A DNA stretch of 63,044 nt, from contig CAAGBN010000004.1 in NCBI GenBank assembly GCA_900768075.1, positions 1 through 63,044 on the forward strand, in the 5' to 3' direction. The stretch's first letter is position 1. The number at the start of each line of letters is the position of its first letter. A program made the translations under genes and the position numbers. Origin of the DNA: Clostridia bacterium (lineage in GTDB: Bacteria > Bacillota > Clostridia > Oscillospirales > Acutalibacteraceae). The notes under the pieces are model-generated. The model was not told where the DNA came from, made no database searches, and saw only the letters and a list, made by a program, of their open reading frames with translations. This document shows positions 49,546 through 57,561 of this stretch, one piece after another.

Positions 49546-50007
49546 TCAGTCTACTTCCAATATCTTTTTTGCCTTGTGCCTGTTTGCCTCGTGTACTATA
49601 ACCGAAATACAGATAATTCCCACTGCAAGACCTGCCGATATCTGCAGAGTCTCACTAAGACAAATATCAAAGTTTACAGTATCTCCCGTCACGAAATAGT
49701 AGGTTGTGTAATAAAGCTTTCCGCCGGGTACAAGAGATATAATTGAGCATGCAAGAATAGGCGTAGCAGGCGCCTTAACAATTCTTGCCATAACCTCTGC
49801 ATAAGCCGTCACAAAAAGTGCAGGCAGGAAATTCTGCACAACTATGTGATCAAAATAGTGGCAGGAAACAACATATATAAGGCAGGTAAGAGCTCCGCCT
49901 ATTGCGTTACAGAAAATTCTGTTTTTATTCGACTTGAAAAGTATGCTGAAGCCGATAGTACCAATCATACCCGAAAGGACAATAGTCAATACTTCTTTTA
50001 TATCCAT
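49546..50007 (-). CDS. Threonine/serine exporter family, small subunit (DUF3815-like)
   Basis: A 153-residue integral membrane protein with about four or five helices. The first part EVLTIVLSGMIGTIGFSILF and the signature SIISLVPGGKLYY (the P-G-G loop) match the C-terminal half of ThrE-type exporters, which in Firmicutes is often a separate gene. The ATG at 50007 follows AGGAGGG. It starts ten bases after the large-subunit gene, so the two form one transporter. Direction and substrate (threonine, serine or another small acid) are inferred from family only. Confidence 0.88.
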   Translation of the reverse strand: MDIKEVLTIVLSGMIGTIGFSILFKSNKNRIFCNAIGGALTCLIYVVSCHYFDHIVVQNFLPALFVTAYAEVMARIVKAPATPILACSIISLVPGGKLYYTTYYFVTGDTVNFDICLSETLQISAGLAVGIICISVIVHEANRHKAKKILEVD

Positions 50008-50017
50008 ATTATCCCTC

Positions 50018-50788
50018 CTACACCAGATATCCCCAGAAATATATGGGGATTGCAAAACCTAAAGCGATTGCTACGGCAAGTATAACCGATTCGAGAAGTC
50101 TGAGCATACCCGACATAAGGTCACCGCAAAGCATCTCTCTTACTGCATTGATAAGCATAAGCCCCGGAATGAGAAGCATTATATCACCAATCATTATGAT
50201 ATCGGGATTATTGCCGAAGCCTAAATAGACAAATACCAACGCCAAAAGACCTGACACTACAGATTCAAGAGCAGTGAAAAACAGTCTGCTTGCTCCCTTT
50301 ACTCTGATGTAGGTCTGCATAATATATATCAATGCCGCTATGGGTACCGATGCCAAAGCGTCAAGAGCAGTTCCGCCGAAAAACACCGTAAATGCAGCTG
50401 CGGCAAGCATATATCCAACACAATATTTTAATCTGAAGTTTTTATCCTCAACACAGATAGTTTCAAGCTCTATTCTTACTACGTCAATGTCGGGTGTTTC
50501 GGCACAGATTCGTCTTGAAAGAGCGTTGAGCTTTTCAAGCTTGCCGAAATTTACTCCATACGAATAGCTTCGTCTCATCTGTGTGTGAGCACCGCTTTCC
50601 TCATCAACCACGGTCGCTATTATCATAGATACAACCGAAAAAACCTGAGCCTTTTCCATGCCGTAAGCATAGCAGATTCTCATAACTGCCTGCTCGGCTC
50701 TGTTGACTTCAGCACCGCACTTGACCATATTTCTTGCAATATCAAGAGCCAAAGACAAAACCTTTTCACAATGTCTTTTTTCTGCCAT
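50018..50788 (-). CDS. Threonine/serine exporter family, large subunit (DUF1212-like)
   Basis: A 256-residue membrane protein. A soluble N-terminal part (LALDIARNMVKCGAEVNRAEQAVMRICYAYG) is followed by about five helices with the LMLIPGLMLINAVREMLCGDLMSG signature of the ThrE N-terminal half. The ATG at 50788 has GGAGAA upstream. Together with the small subunit it should make a complete split ThrE-like exporter. It is the first gene of this two-gene operon. Confidence 0.88.
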   Translation of the reverse strand: MAEKRHCEKVLSLALDIARNMVKCGAEVNRAEQAVMRICYAYGMEKAQVFSVVSMIIATVVDEESGAHTQMRRSYSYGVNFGKLEKLNALSRRICAETPDIDVVRIELETICVEDKNFRLKYCVGYMLAAAAFTVFFGGTALDALASVPIAALIYIMQTYIRVKGASRLFFTALESVVSGLLALVFVYLGFGNNPDIIMIGDIMLLIPGLMLINAVREMLCGDLMSGMLRLLESVILAVAIALGFAIPIYFWGYLV

Positions 50789-50858
50789 AACATTTTCTCC
50801 TTTATGTCGGCACAAAATATCATATTAATTATAATACAAACCCGACTATAAAGCAAGA

Positions 50859-51899
50859 CTAATAAAAGTATTTTTGCAGAGACTCAGGATAAGACGGTGT
50901 TATTATATCGTATTTTCTTTCGTACTGGCCTGTCTGTGTATCTTTTACTACGGTGGCTCTGTTTCTTTCGAGCAGTCTGACGATATTATACATATCAAGC
51001 CATATCTGATTTGTCCCCTCTTTCTGGCTTTCATCAAATATTAACTGCATACCGAAATGCAGATGCGGTACACTCATTCCGTTGACGTTGCTTTTCACCG
51101 AATATCCCGTCATTCCCATATAGCCTATAACCTGACCCGCTTTAACAAGAGAGCCCGCTTCTATACCGTCAGCATAAGGCGAATCCTTTCTCAGATGAGC
51201 GTAGTAATAGGAGCGTTTGCCGTCAAAGCTTCTGATGCCAAGTCGCCAACCTCCGTACTGATTCCAACCAATGCACTCTACTCTTCCGCCCTCAGCAGCA
51301 ACTATGGGAGTGCCCGTATAACCCATCATATCGTGCCCGAGATGCTTTCTCTTGTAGCCGTAGCTTCTCGAGTTGCCGAAATCATCACTGTGAGAATAGT
51401 AAAAGCCCTCAGCTACGGGAGAATAAGCCACAAGTCCGTAACCCGAAACTATTTTCTTTCCGCCCTGACCGTCAGGTGCCTGCTTTTCATATTCCCCAAG
51501 CATTCCTCCGAGTGCCGCCGTGAAAGCCTCTTTATAAAAGCTGTAATATTTATTACCATGCATAAGGTCATCGACAGTATATAAATCACCAAGCTTTTCA
51601 ACCATAGTGTTTATGTCTTTTTTTGAATACTTCGCCCAGTTGTTGCCGTTTTTACAGGCAAGATAAGACAGAGTGTCAATCCAGCTTATATGATAAAGCT
51701 TATGGTAAGTGTCAATATCAAGTGCCATAGCATCTTCAAGAGCAGAAAGGCTAACATTCAGCTCAAACCATTTTATATAAGATTTTTCCTCAGGCACAGT
51801 TGATGCAGGTACACTGCCGTTAAAGCTAGAAAACATCACTGTCAAAACAGCTGCAACCAACACCGCCACCACATATCTGACCTTTAACCGACACACCAT
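50859..51899 (-). CDS. M23 family metallopeptidase, membrane-anchored
   Basis: A 346-residue exported zinc endopeptidase of the lysostaphin fold that cleaves peptidoglycan cross-bridges or stems. The N-terminal helix is at residues 8-26. An approximately 130-residue helical region follows, then the M23 domain. The zinc ligands are visible in HLGHDMMGYTGTPI (H-x-x-x-D) and in VPHLHFGMQ (H-x-H), with an intervening YYYAHLR. The protein could serve in growth or sporulation; relatives in spore formers are common, but no spore gene neighbours it. The start has CGGAGG upstream. Confidence 0.9.
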   Translation of the reverse strand: MVCRLKVRYVVAVLVAAVLTVMFSSFNGSVPASTVPEEKSYIKWFELNVSLSALEDAMALDIDTYHKLYHISWIDTLSYLACKNGNNWAKYSKKDINTMVEKLGDLYTVDDLMHGNKYYSFYKEAFTAALGGMLGEYEKQAPDGQGGKKIVSGYGLVAYSPVAEGFYYSHSDDFGNSRSYGYKRKHLGHDMMGYTGTPIVAAEGGRVECIGWNQYGGWRLGIRSFDGKRSYYYAHLRKDSPYADGIEAGSLVKAGQVIGYMGMTGYSVKSNVNGMSVPHLHFGMQLIFDESQKEGTNQIWLDMYNIVRLLERNRATVVKDTQTGQYERKYDIITPSYPESLQKYFY

Positions 51900-51961
51900 A
51901 GCAACGCCTCCGAAAAATCTGATTATATTATTTTATGTGTCTCAGGTTAAGATAATGAAAA

Positions 51962-51990
51962 AAGCCGACAGATTAACCGTCGGCTTATAC
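51962..51990 (-). terminator. Terminator of the metallophosphoesterase gene
   Basis: AAGCCGAC / GTCGGCTT stem; the minus strand continues TTTTTT-rich sequence. Confidence 0.8.
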
Positions 51991-52001
51991 TGATTGACTT
52001 A

Positions 52002-53699
52002 TCAGATAAATGCAAAGATACTCATTACAAAGCTGAAAAATTTGATAAAGAAATCCTGCACCTTTTCCCAGAAGGTCTTTTCCGCTGCAGGAGGCTCAAT
52101 AAGCTGAGCATAACCGGGTAATGTCACATTACCGTCACCGGGAGCCTCGTCAACAGTTACTTTAAGAATAAGAGGAAGAATCGCAGTTGAAACTATCAGC
52201 TCAATACCCTCGAATCTCTTGAGCTTATCACCGGCAAGACCCAGAAGATCTGCAGAAAATTCAACACCTGCAAATTCACATACAAACCCAAGCACCTGAG
52301 CATATTCTGTAGCTGAAACATCGCTTAATGTGTAAGCAAGAGCCGCACCGATACCCTTGGAAGCGAGAACAACCTCATTGCTGTAAAGGGGCATATTTTC
52401 ATCGCCTGCAACGTGTTCCTGATAAATCGCTACTGCAAGATTTGCTAAATTGTTATACTCAGTCTTTGGAATTGTTACATTATATGCCTTGAGGACACTT
52501 TCAATGCTCTCGCCTGCATTAATTTCATCAGCGGTGTAGAAAGGCATATTAATAGCCGTCTTAAGCTTCGGAATAAGTCTCTCAATAAGAGCATTCATTT
52601 CAGGGTCTGATTCAGAATCAACCTTTATAAGTTCTTTAATGAAATCAGCCTTGAGGAAGGTTGTGTTAAGAGTGGTTTCAATGCCGATATATGCACATCT
52701 CTTTGTGTACTCTGTGAAGTCATTTTTCATAAGATCAAGAGCTTCTGCACTGAGACCTGCCTTAGGCACCACATCAAGAGCAATCTCTTCAATTCTCTCG
52801 GTTCTGATTTCAACCTTATCACCTAATGATACTGTTCTGTAAACACAAGGATAAAGGCACATTGAGCCTGTCTCAATATCGTAGATTACCTCGCCATTTT
52901 CAGATGTGTATGAGGCAATATCATTTTCGTGGCTGTGTCCTGTGAAGATATACTTAACACCATACTTTGCAAACATATCCTTGAGGCCGAGGCTCTTGTC
53001 AACAACAGCTGTGGGGTGAACAATATCAATGAGCACAAGGTGAGGTAAAATGTTGTGATGAAGCATTGCAACAGCCTTCTTGCCGTCCTGCTGTGCCTTT
53101 TCAGCCTGCTGACGTATCCACTCAAGTCTTGCTGAATCTATACAAGCACCGCCCTGCTTATAGCCTGTGCTGTCAATAGCAATAAGTCTGTAATCATCGG
53201 GAAGATCTGCAACATATGAGGTTGAGTTGCTGTCTTTGGCAATAGCCTCGTTATAACCGAACTCTGCAAAAATTTCAGCAAACTTTGATGCAGGATTCTT
53301 TGTTACATCGTGGTTGCCGGGTACAACATAAATCTGCTTACCTGTCTGATTTTCAAAAATTCTGAACATTTCTGCAAGTGCAACCATTTCGCTCTCAAGA
53401 CCTGTATCTGTAAGGTCACCTGCAACAAGAAGAGCCTTGCTGTCATCCTTTGCAGCTTTTTCAAGGAAAGCAGTGATTATAGCCTTTGACTCTCTGTAAA
53501 GATGTCCCGACTTTGCAACGTGGTCAAATCCCTCTGCAGTTTCTCCGCCCTCAGCAGACAGATCACCGAAAGACTCCTGATCAAGATGAAGGTCAGTTGC
53601 AACGTTGATTGTGAGCTTTTCCTCCTGTGCGCTGACTGTCATAACGCCATAGCTGAGAAGCAGGCTCAGACATAAAATTACTGATAAAAGCTTTTTCAT
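52002..53699 (-). CDS. Secreted calcineurin-like metallophosphoesterase
   Basis: A 565-residue exported phosphoesterase with a signal peptide (1-25). The dinuclear metal site is intact: DLHLD (36-40), LLVAGDLTDTG, PGNHD, a later MLHHNILPH, and TGHSHEND. A ~200-residue helical C-terminal region follows, then a Pro-rich linker and a strongly hydrophobic aromatic tail (FWEKVQDFFIKFFSFVMSIF) that may anchor it. Substrates in this family range from nucleotides to cyclic nucleotides and phospholipids. The ATG at 53699 follows AGGAGA. Confidence 0.88.
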   Translation of the reverse strand: MKKLLSVILCLSLLLSYGVMTVSAQEEKLTINVATDLHLDQESFGDLSAEGGETAEGFDHVAKSGHLYRESKAIITAFLEKAAKDDSKALLVAGDLTDTGLESEMVALAEMFRIFENQTGKQIYVVPGNHDVTKNPASKFAEIFAEFGYNEAIAKDSNSTSYVADLPDDYRLIAIDSTGYKQGGACIDSARLEWIRQQAEKAQQDGKKAVAMLHHNILPHLVLIDIVHPTAVVDKSLGLKDMFAKYGVKYIFTGHSHENDIASYTSENGEVIYDIETGSMCLYPCVYRTVSLGDKVEIRTERIEEIALDVVPKAGLSAEALDLMKNDFTEYTKRCAYIGIETTLNTTFLKADFIKELIKVDSESDPEMNALIERLIPKLKTAINMPFYTADEINAGESIESVLKAYNVTIPKTEYNNLANLAVAIYQEHVAGDENMPLYSNEVVLASKGIGAALAYTLSDVSATEYAQVLGFVCEFAGVEFSADLLGLAGDKLKRFEGIELIVSTAILPLILKVTVDEAPGDGNVTLPGYAQLIEPPAAEKTFWEKVQDFFIKFFSFVMSIFAFI

Positions 53700-53858
53700 A
53701 ATAATTCTCCTATCGATTAAATTCTTAATATATATAATAAAATCTCTTTGAAATTTTGTCAAGAATTTTTTGTTTTCCACATTTTTGGAAGCAAATGTTA
53801 AAATACTATATGTTGTGTATTAAAAGACAAAATTCCCCTTTAAAAAGCGTTAAAAGCC

Positions 53859-53887
53859 TTGACATAATGTATAAAAAATGGTATCAT
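53859..53887 (+). promoter_or_regulatory. Promoter of the secreted zinc-finger gene
   Basis: TTGACA (53859-53864), 17 bp, TATCAT (53882-53887). The leader contains a perfect hairpin TTGCGAT/ATCGCAA at 53898-53914 that may stabilise the transcript or bind a regulator. Confidence 0.75.
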
Positions 53888-53949
53888 ATCTCCAAGATTG
53901 CGATATTATCGCAACCAACAAAAATACATAATAGAAAGGAATCCCGAAA

Positions 53950-54411
53950 ATGAAAAAAGTAGTATCACTTCTCCTCGCTGTTGTTCTCGTTTGCTCAATG
54001 GCAACTGTAGCTCTTGCTGGTGCTCCTGTTAAGACTTGTAAATTCTGCGGTTACACAACAGATGTTGCTTCAGATTACAACGCTCACGTATTAGCTAAGG
54101 GTTGCGGCATTTGTGGTTACTGTGGTAACGGTTTCGAAACAAAGGCTCTCCTTGAGGAACACGTTCCCCTTTGCCCCGAAGCTAACATCTACTGCGACTA
54201 CTGCGGCGACACAATCGATTCAGAAAACAACTATGCAGCTCACATCGGTGGTTGCAAGAAGAGCCACTTCTACATTCCTCTTGCACTCATCATCGAACAC
54301 GTAAAGGCTTACTTCGGCAAGCTTGACTTCAAGAAGATCCTTGCAGAAGGCAAGAGCTTCTTCGGTTACGTTGTTAACATCGGCAAGGATGTAGCAGGTA
54401 GCGTAGCTTAA
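53950..54411 (+). CDS. Secreted protein with three tandem C2HC zinc fingers
   Basis: A 153-residue protein with a signal peptide (residues 1-23, cut near ALA-G). Three very regular fingers follow: Cys30-x2-Cys33-x12-His46-x5-Cys52, Cys55-x2-Cys58-x12-His71-x3-Cys75, and Cys82-x2-Cys85-x12-His98-x3-Cys102. A linker-like ~50-residue tail is amphipathic (LALIIEHVKAYFGKLDFKKIL...). The regular spacing makes metal binding likely, which is odd for an exported protein. Codon use is strongly biased to abundant-protein codons and the promoter is good, so the gene is probably highly expressed. GAAAGGAA precedes the start. No family is recognised; zinc storage, structural or host-facing roles are all open. 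Confidence 0.8.
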   Translation: MKKVVSLLLAVVLVCSMATVALAGAPVKTCKFCGYTTDVASDYNAHVLAKGCGICGYCGNGFETKALLEEHVPLCPEANIYCDYCGDTIDSENNYAAHIGGCKKSHFYIPLALIIEHVKAYFGKLDFKKILAEGKSFFGYVVNIGKDVAGSVA

Positions 54412-54430
54412 GTTTTAAACTTAAAAATCA

Positions 54431-54461
54431 GAAGCAGTTCAGACGAACTGCTTCTTTTTTT
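54431..54461 (+). terminator. Terminator of the zinc-finger gene
   Basis: GAAGCAGTTC / GAACTGCTTC stem with loop AGAC and then TTTTTTT. Confidence 0.9.
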
Positions 54462-54491
54462 GTGTCTGCTATTTTATAAAATGATTACTTG

Positions 54492-54524
54492 CAAAAAATA
54501 ACCACGCTTGCTACAGCGTGGTTA
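54492..54524 (-). terminator. Terminator of the GPH transporter gene
   Basis: On the minus strand AACCACGCT / AGCGTGGTT closes a short loop and is followed by ATTTTTTGC. Confidence 0.8.
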
Positions 54525-54542
54525 TCAGTTTAAATATAAGTT

Positions 54543-55997
54543 TTATTTGAGGTCATACTTTTTTGAAAGCTTGCTCATAGCTTCATCACGGGTGATTTTG
54601 CCTGTGTTGCAATCAATCATCACCTGAACGTCCTTATCCTTAAGGTCATAGAAAAGCCATACGATATAGGCAAGCAGACCGCCGATTGCAGGGATAAGCA
54701 TAAAGATAAGCCAGAGCATATTCAGCGCGTGAGGTGTCTGAGTAACACCGCTTTGCTCGAGCTCCTGGAATGAGCCAACTTCTACTACCTGCCAGCCTAC
54801 GGATTTGAGTCCGAGAATGAAAAGACCGAGGGCACTTGAAATTGAGCCTGTGAGCTTTGCCATAAATGTCTGCACCGCAAAGGTGATACCCTTTGCCTCG
54901 GTACCGCTCTTGAAATAGCCGTACTCTGCACAGTCGGGTGTAAACATAAACATTTCAAGTGAAACTATAGCAAGAGGTATTGAACGGATAGTAAAGAGAA
55001 CAATATACAACGCGATATTGCCGTAGCCTACAGCCCAGGTGATAACACTTAAAATCACATACATCAGAAGACATATACGGTTGACCTTCATTTTGTCATA
55101 CTTACGGATAATCTTCGGAAGAAGCAGAGCAACTATAAGCTGGGGCACGGTACCCACAGCACCGACAACCAACGAGAAGAGTGCACTGTTAAAGAGATAG
55201 TATGAAACATAAAGGGTGAACGCATTACCAATCTGAAGTGCTGAGTAGAAGAAGATACCAAGATAATAAATAAGCAGATACTTATTCTTGAAGAGGTATG
55301 CGAACATTTTTCTTATAGTAAAGGTTTCTTCTGCCTCAGCACGGTATCTCTCTTTCAGCTTAAAGGAAGCAGGTGACATAAGACCGAAGGCTATAACACA
55401 GATGATAGCTGAAATTATACCGTAATTCATACCCACCTTTTCGCTGACGAGCACTGTTGCAAGAGTGGAGGTGAGACCTACACCTGCATAGGTTGCGATG
55501 CTCTTTATAGACTGAATTGAGTTTCTCTCGTCTACGCTCTGACTCATTGAGGTGAGAATGCCGAAAATAGGCACGTCGCAGAGGGTATAAGCTGTATCCC
55601 AGAGTATGTAAGCAACAGCAAACCAACCGAGCTTAACGGCCTGTGATGAGCCTGCAGGAATGATGAAGGTCAGCACTGTTGCAATAGGGATAAGCACAGT
55701 CGAAACCCTGATCCATGGCAGATACTTCTTACCGCTTTTGAATCTGATAGAGTCGAATATCACACCGAAGAGTGTATCGTTGACAGCGTCCCACACCTTT
55801 ACAACGAGCATAACTGTTGCCGACTTGATAGGGTCGATGCCAAGAAACAGCAGATAAGTTGTCAGGCACACATTGAAGAGGGTGTAAATCATATTCTGAC
55901 CGGCAAAATATGAATAGTAACTTATTCTCTCCCCGGGCTCTGTTGACCAGCCCTCAGGGGTAGCTAAAAGATTTTTTGCTTTTTGAACAATTCCCAT
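54543..55997 (-). CDS. GPH (MelB-like) sugar:cation symporter
   Basis: A 484-residue transporter of the glycoside-pentoside-hexuronide family in the major facilitator superfamily, with about twelve helices. The family region near the start is YTLFNVCLTTYLLFLGIDP, followed by the helix-2/loop motif VVKVWDAVNDTLFGVIFD with its cation-site Asp. The C-terminal cytoplasmic tail reads DCNTGKITRDEAMSKLSKKYDLK. It probably imports a disaccharide or other glycoside. It lies downstream of the sialidase-like gene on the same strand (about 150 bp away), and the two may serve the same sugar. AAGGAGG precedes the start. Confidence 0.92.
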   Translation of the reverse strand: MGIVQKAKNLLATPEGWSTEPGERISYYSYFAGQNMIYTLFNVCLTTYLLFLGIDPIKSATVMLVVKVWDAVNDTLFGVIFDSIRFKSGKKYLPWIRVSTVLIPIATVLTFIIPAGSSQAVKLGWFAVAYILWDTAYTLCDVPIFGILTSMSQSVDERNSIQSIKSIATYAGVGLTSTLATVLVSEKVGMNYGIISAIICVIAFGLMSPASFKLKERYRAEAEETFTIRKMFAYLFKNKYLLIYYLGIFFYSALQIGNAFTLYVSYYLFNSALFSLVVGAVGTVPQLIVALLLPKIIRKYDKMKVNRICLLMYVILSVITWAVGYGNIALYIVLFTIRSIPLAIVSLEMFMFTPDCAEYGYFKSGTEAKGITFAVQTFMAKLTGSISSALGLFILGLKSVGWQVVEVGSFQELEQSGVTQTPHALNMLWLIFMLIPAIGGLLAYIVWLFYDLKDKDVQVMIDCNTGKITRDEAMSKLSKKYDLK

Positions 55998-56148
55998 ATT
56001 TTCTCCTCCTTGATATTATGGTACCACACAATTTTACCATACCGAATAATTAAATGCAAGACTATACTGTCTTAAGTTTTCCGTACCCTGCCGAAAAACA
56101 AAAGTCGGGCACAAGCGATGAGCTGTGCCCGAGAATAAGTTTTATAAT

Positions 56149-57540
56149 TTAATGTGTCACTCCGCAAGTGCAGATTTTATTTTTTCCGAAAAGCTTCTGA
56201 AAAAAGTTTATCACCTTAAAGATAATACGCTCTATGAAATTACCGTGGCATCGGCAAGAACAGCTTTCGGTCTTGCTGTAATCCGACTCTTCAGTGAAAA
56301 CACCTGCCACATGATGATTTTTAGTGTCGTAAAAAATTGTAAGAAGCTTACCGTTATCAAGCTGTATGCCTGAAGGGTCACCCATATCTGTAGAAGAAGT
56401 GTTTTCATAAATCAGCTTTGTTTCTGCGCTGTCCCAGGACTTGGAGGTATCGAAGACTCTGCCGTAAATTTTTCTCGGAGTAGGAGTCTGCGACCAGGTA
56501 ACAAAGAGCTTGCCGTTATTCATACGGTAAAAGCCTGCCTGCATGGCATTAGGATTTGTACTGCCTATTTTTGTCCATGTGACGCCCTTATCTCTTGAAA
56601 CAAAAACATCTCCGCCCGGGTCACCCTGATTATATCTGTAGTAACGAATCATTGCATAAGTAACACCGTCAGCCGTAGTGCCAAAAGATGCCTCCGTTGT
56701 GCCGTAGCCGAAAACGCTGAGAGCTTCTCCCGAGCCGTTGGTTATATATTCATCGGTGAACTCCCATTCTCCCTTATTGTTAAGCTTTGCTCTGACATTT
56801 ACAGTACACCATTTTGAACGGGAAAACGAAGCCGAAACAGCAGAAGACATACCGTATAGAGGAATTAGAATACTGTCGTCAGAATACACTGCTATATTGC
56901 CTCTTTTTGCACAGTTGCGGTCAAGGTGACTACAGGCAATTTCTGCAGGTACAGACCAGGTTGCACCATCATCTTTGGAATACATTATATAGGTTCTGCC
57001 CCAGGTATACCAGGATGTGCCCTCGTTCCAATATTCGTGTCCGCCAACAGTTGATTCCCCGGGAACACGGGTAAAGAAAGTGAAAAGCAGTGTACCGTCA
57101 TTGAGTCGTGCAAGATTAGGATCTCTTGCCTCAACTGATAAAACAGCATTATTTTCTTCAGCCTCAGAAGCATTATAATAAAACTTATGGTTTTCTTTGC
57201 TGTACCAAACACCCAAGCCCCATTCAGCAAGCTTTTCTGGGCTGACTAATATTTCAGGTGTCCCCCAACTTTCAGCATCTGCAGAGCCGTCGAGCTTCAC
57301 AATTGTACCCAAGGAATCGCCGAACTGATAGGGAGCGTGTGACGAGCCCGATTTATCTTTATAGCTGACAACCAAGAAGCTTCCGTCACTTTTCTTGACA
57401 ATATCAGGAAAGAGAAAATCATATCCGTCTTCCTTGGCTATGGTCACATCAGGCACACCGTTTGTCGCTGCCCTGCTTTCAAGCTGAAAGAGAGGGAAGA
57501 CAAAAACGGCACAAAGCAAAAAAGCAAATAAGCGTTTCAC
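56149..57540 (-). CDS. Secreted sialidase-like (BNR/Asp-box) beta-propeller protein
   Basis: A 463-residue exported protein with a signal peptide (1-24). Asp-box motifs are visible as SKDDGATWS and SRDKGVTWTKIG, and the blades follow the six-fold propeller pattern of exo-sialidases. The usual catalytic Arg motif (F/Y-R-I-P) is not evident near the start, so the substrate may not be sialic acid. The C-terminus has CSCRCH, an amphipathic segment (FIERIIFKVINFFQKLFGK) and CTCGVTH. The start codon is GTG with AAGGAG upstream. It begins only 21 bp from the stop of the recombinase gene, so the insertion of the mobile element probably removed its original promoter. Confidence 0.78.
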   Translation of the reverse strand: MKRLFAFLLCAVFVFPLFQLESRAATNGVPDVTIAKEDGYDFLFPDIVKKSDGSFLVVSYKDKSGSSHAPYQFGDSLGTIVKLDGSADAESWGTPEILVSPEKLAEWGLGVWYSKENHKFYYNASEAEENNAVLSVEARDPNLARLNDGTLLFTFFTRVPGESTVGGHEYWNEGTSWYTWGRTYIMYSKDDGATWSVPAEIACSHLDRNCAKRGNIAVYSDDSILIPLYGMSSAVSASFSRSKWCTVNVRAKLNNKGEWEFTDEYITNGSGEALSVFGYGTTEASFGTTADGVTYAMIRYYRYNQGDPGGDVFVSRDKGVTWTKIGSTNPNAMQAGFYRMNNGKLFVTWSQTPTPRKIYGRVFDTSKSWDSAETKLIYENTSSTDMGDPSGIQLDNGKLLTIFYDTKNHHVAGVFTEESDYSKTESCSCRCHGNFIERIIFKVINFFQKLFGKNKICTCGVTH

Positions 57541-57561
57541 AATACTTCTCCTTAAAATTGT

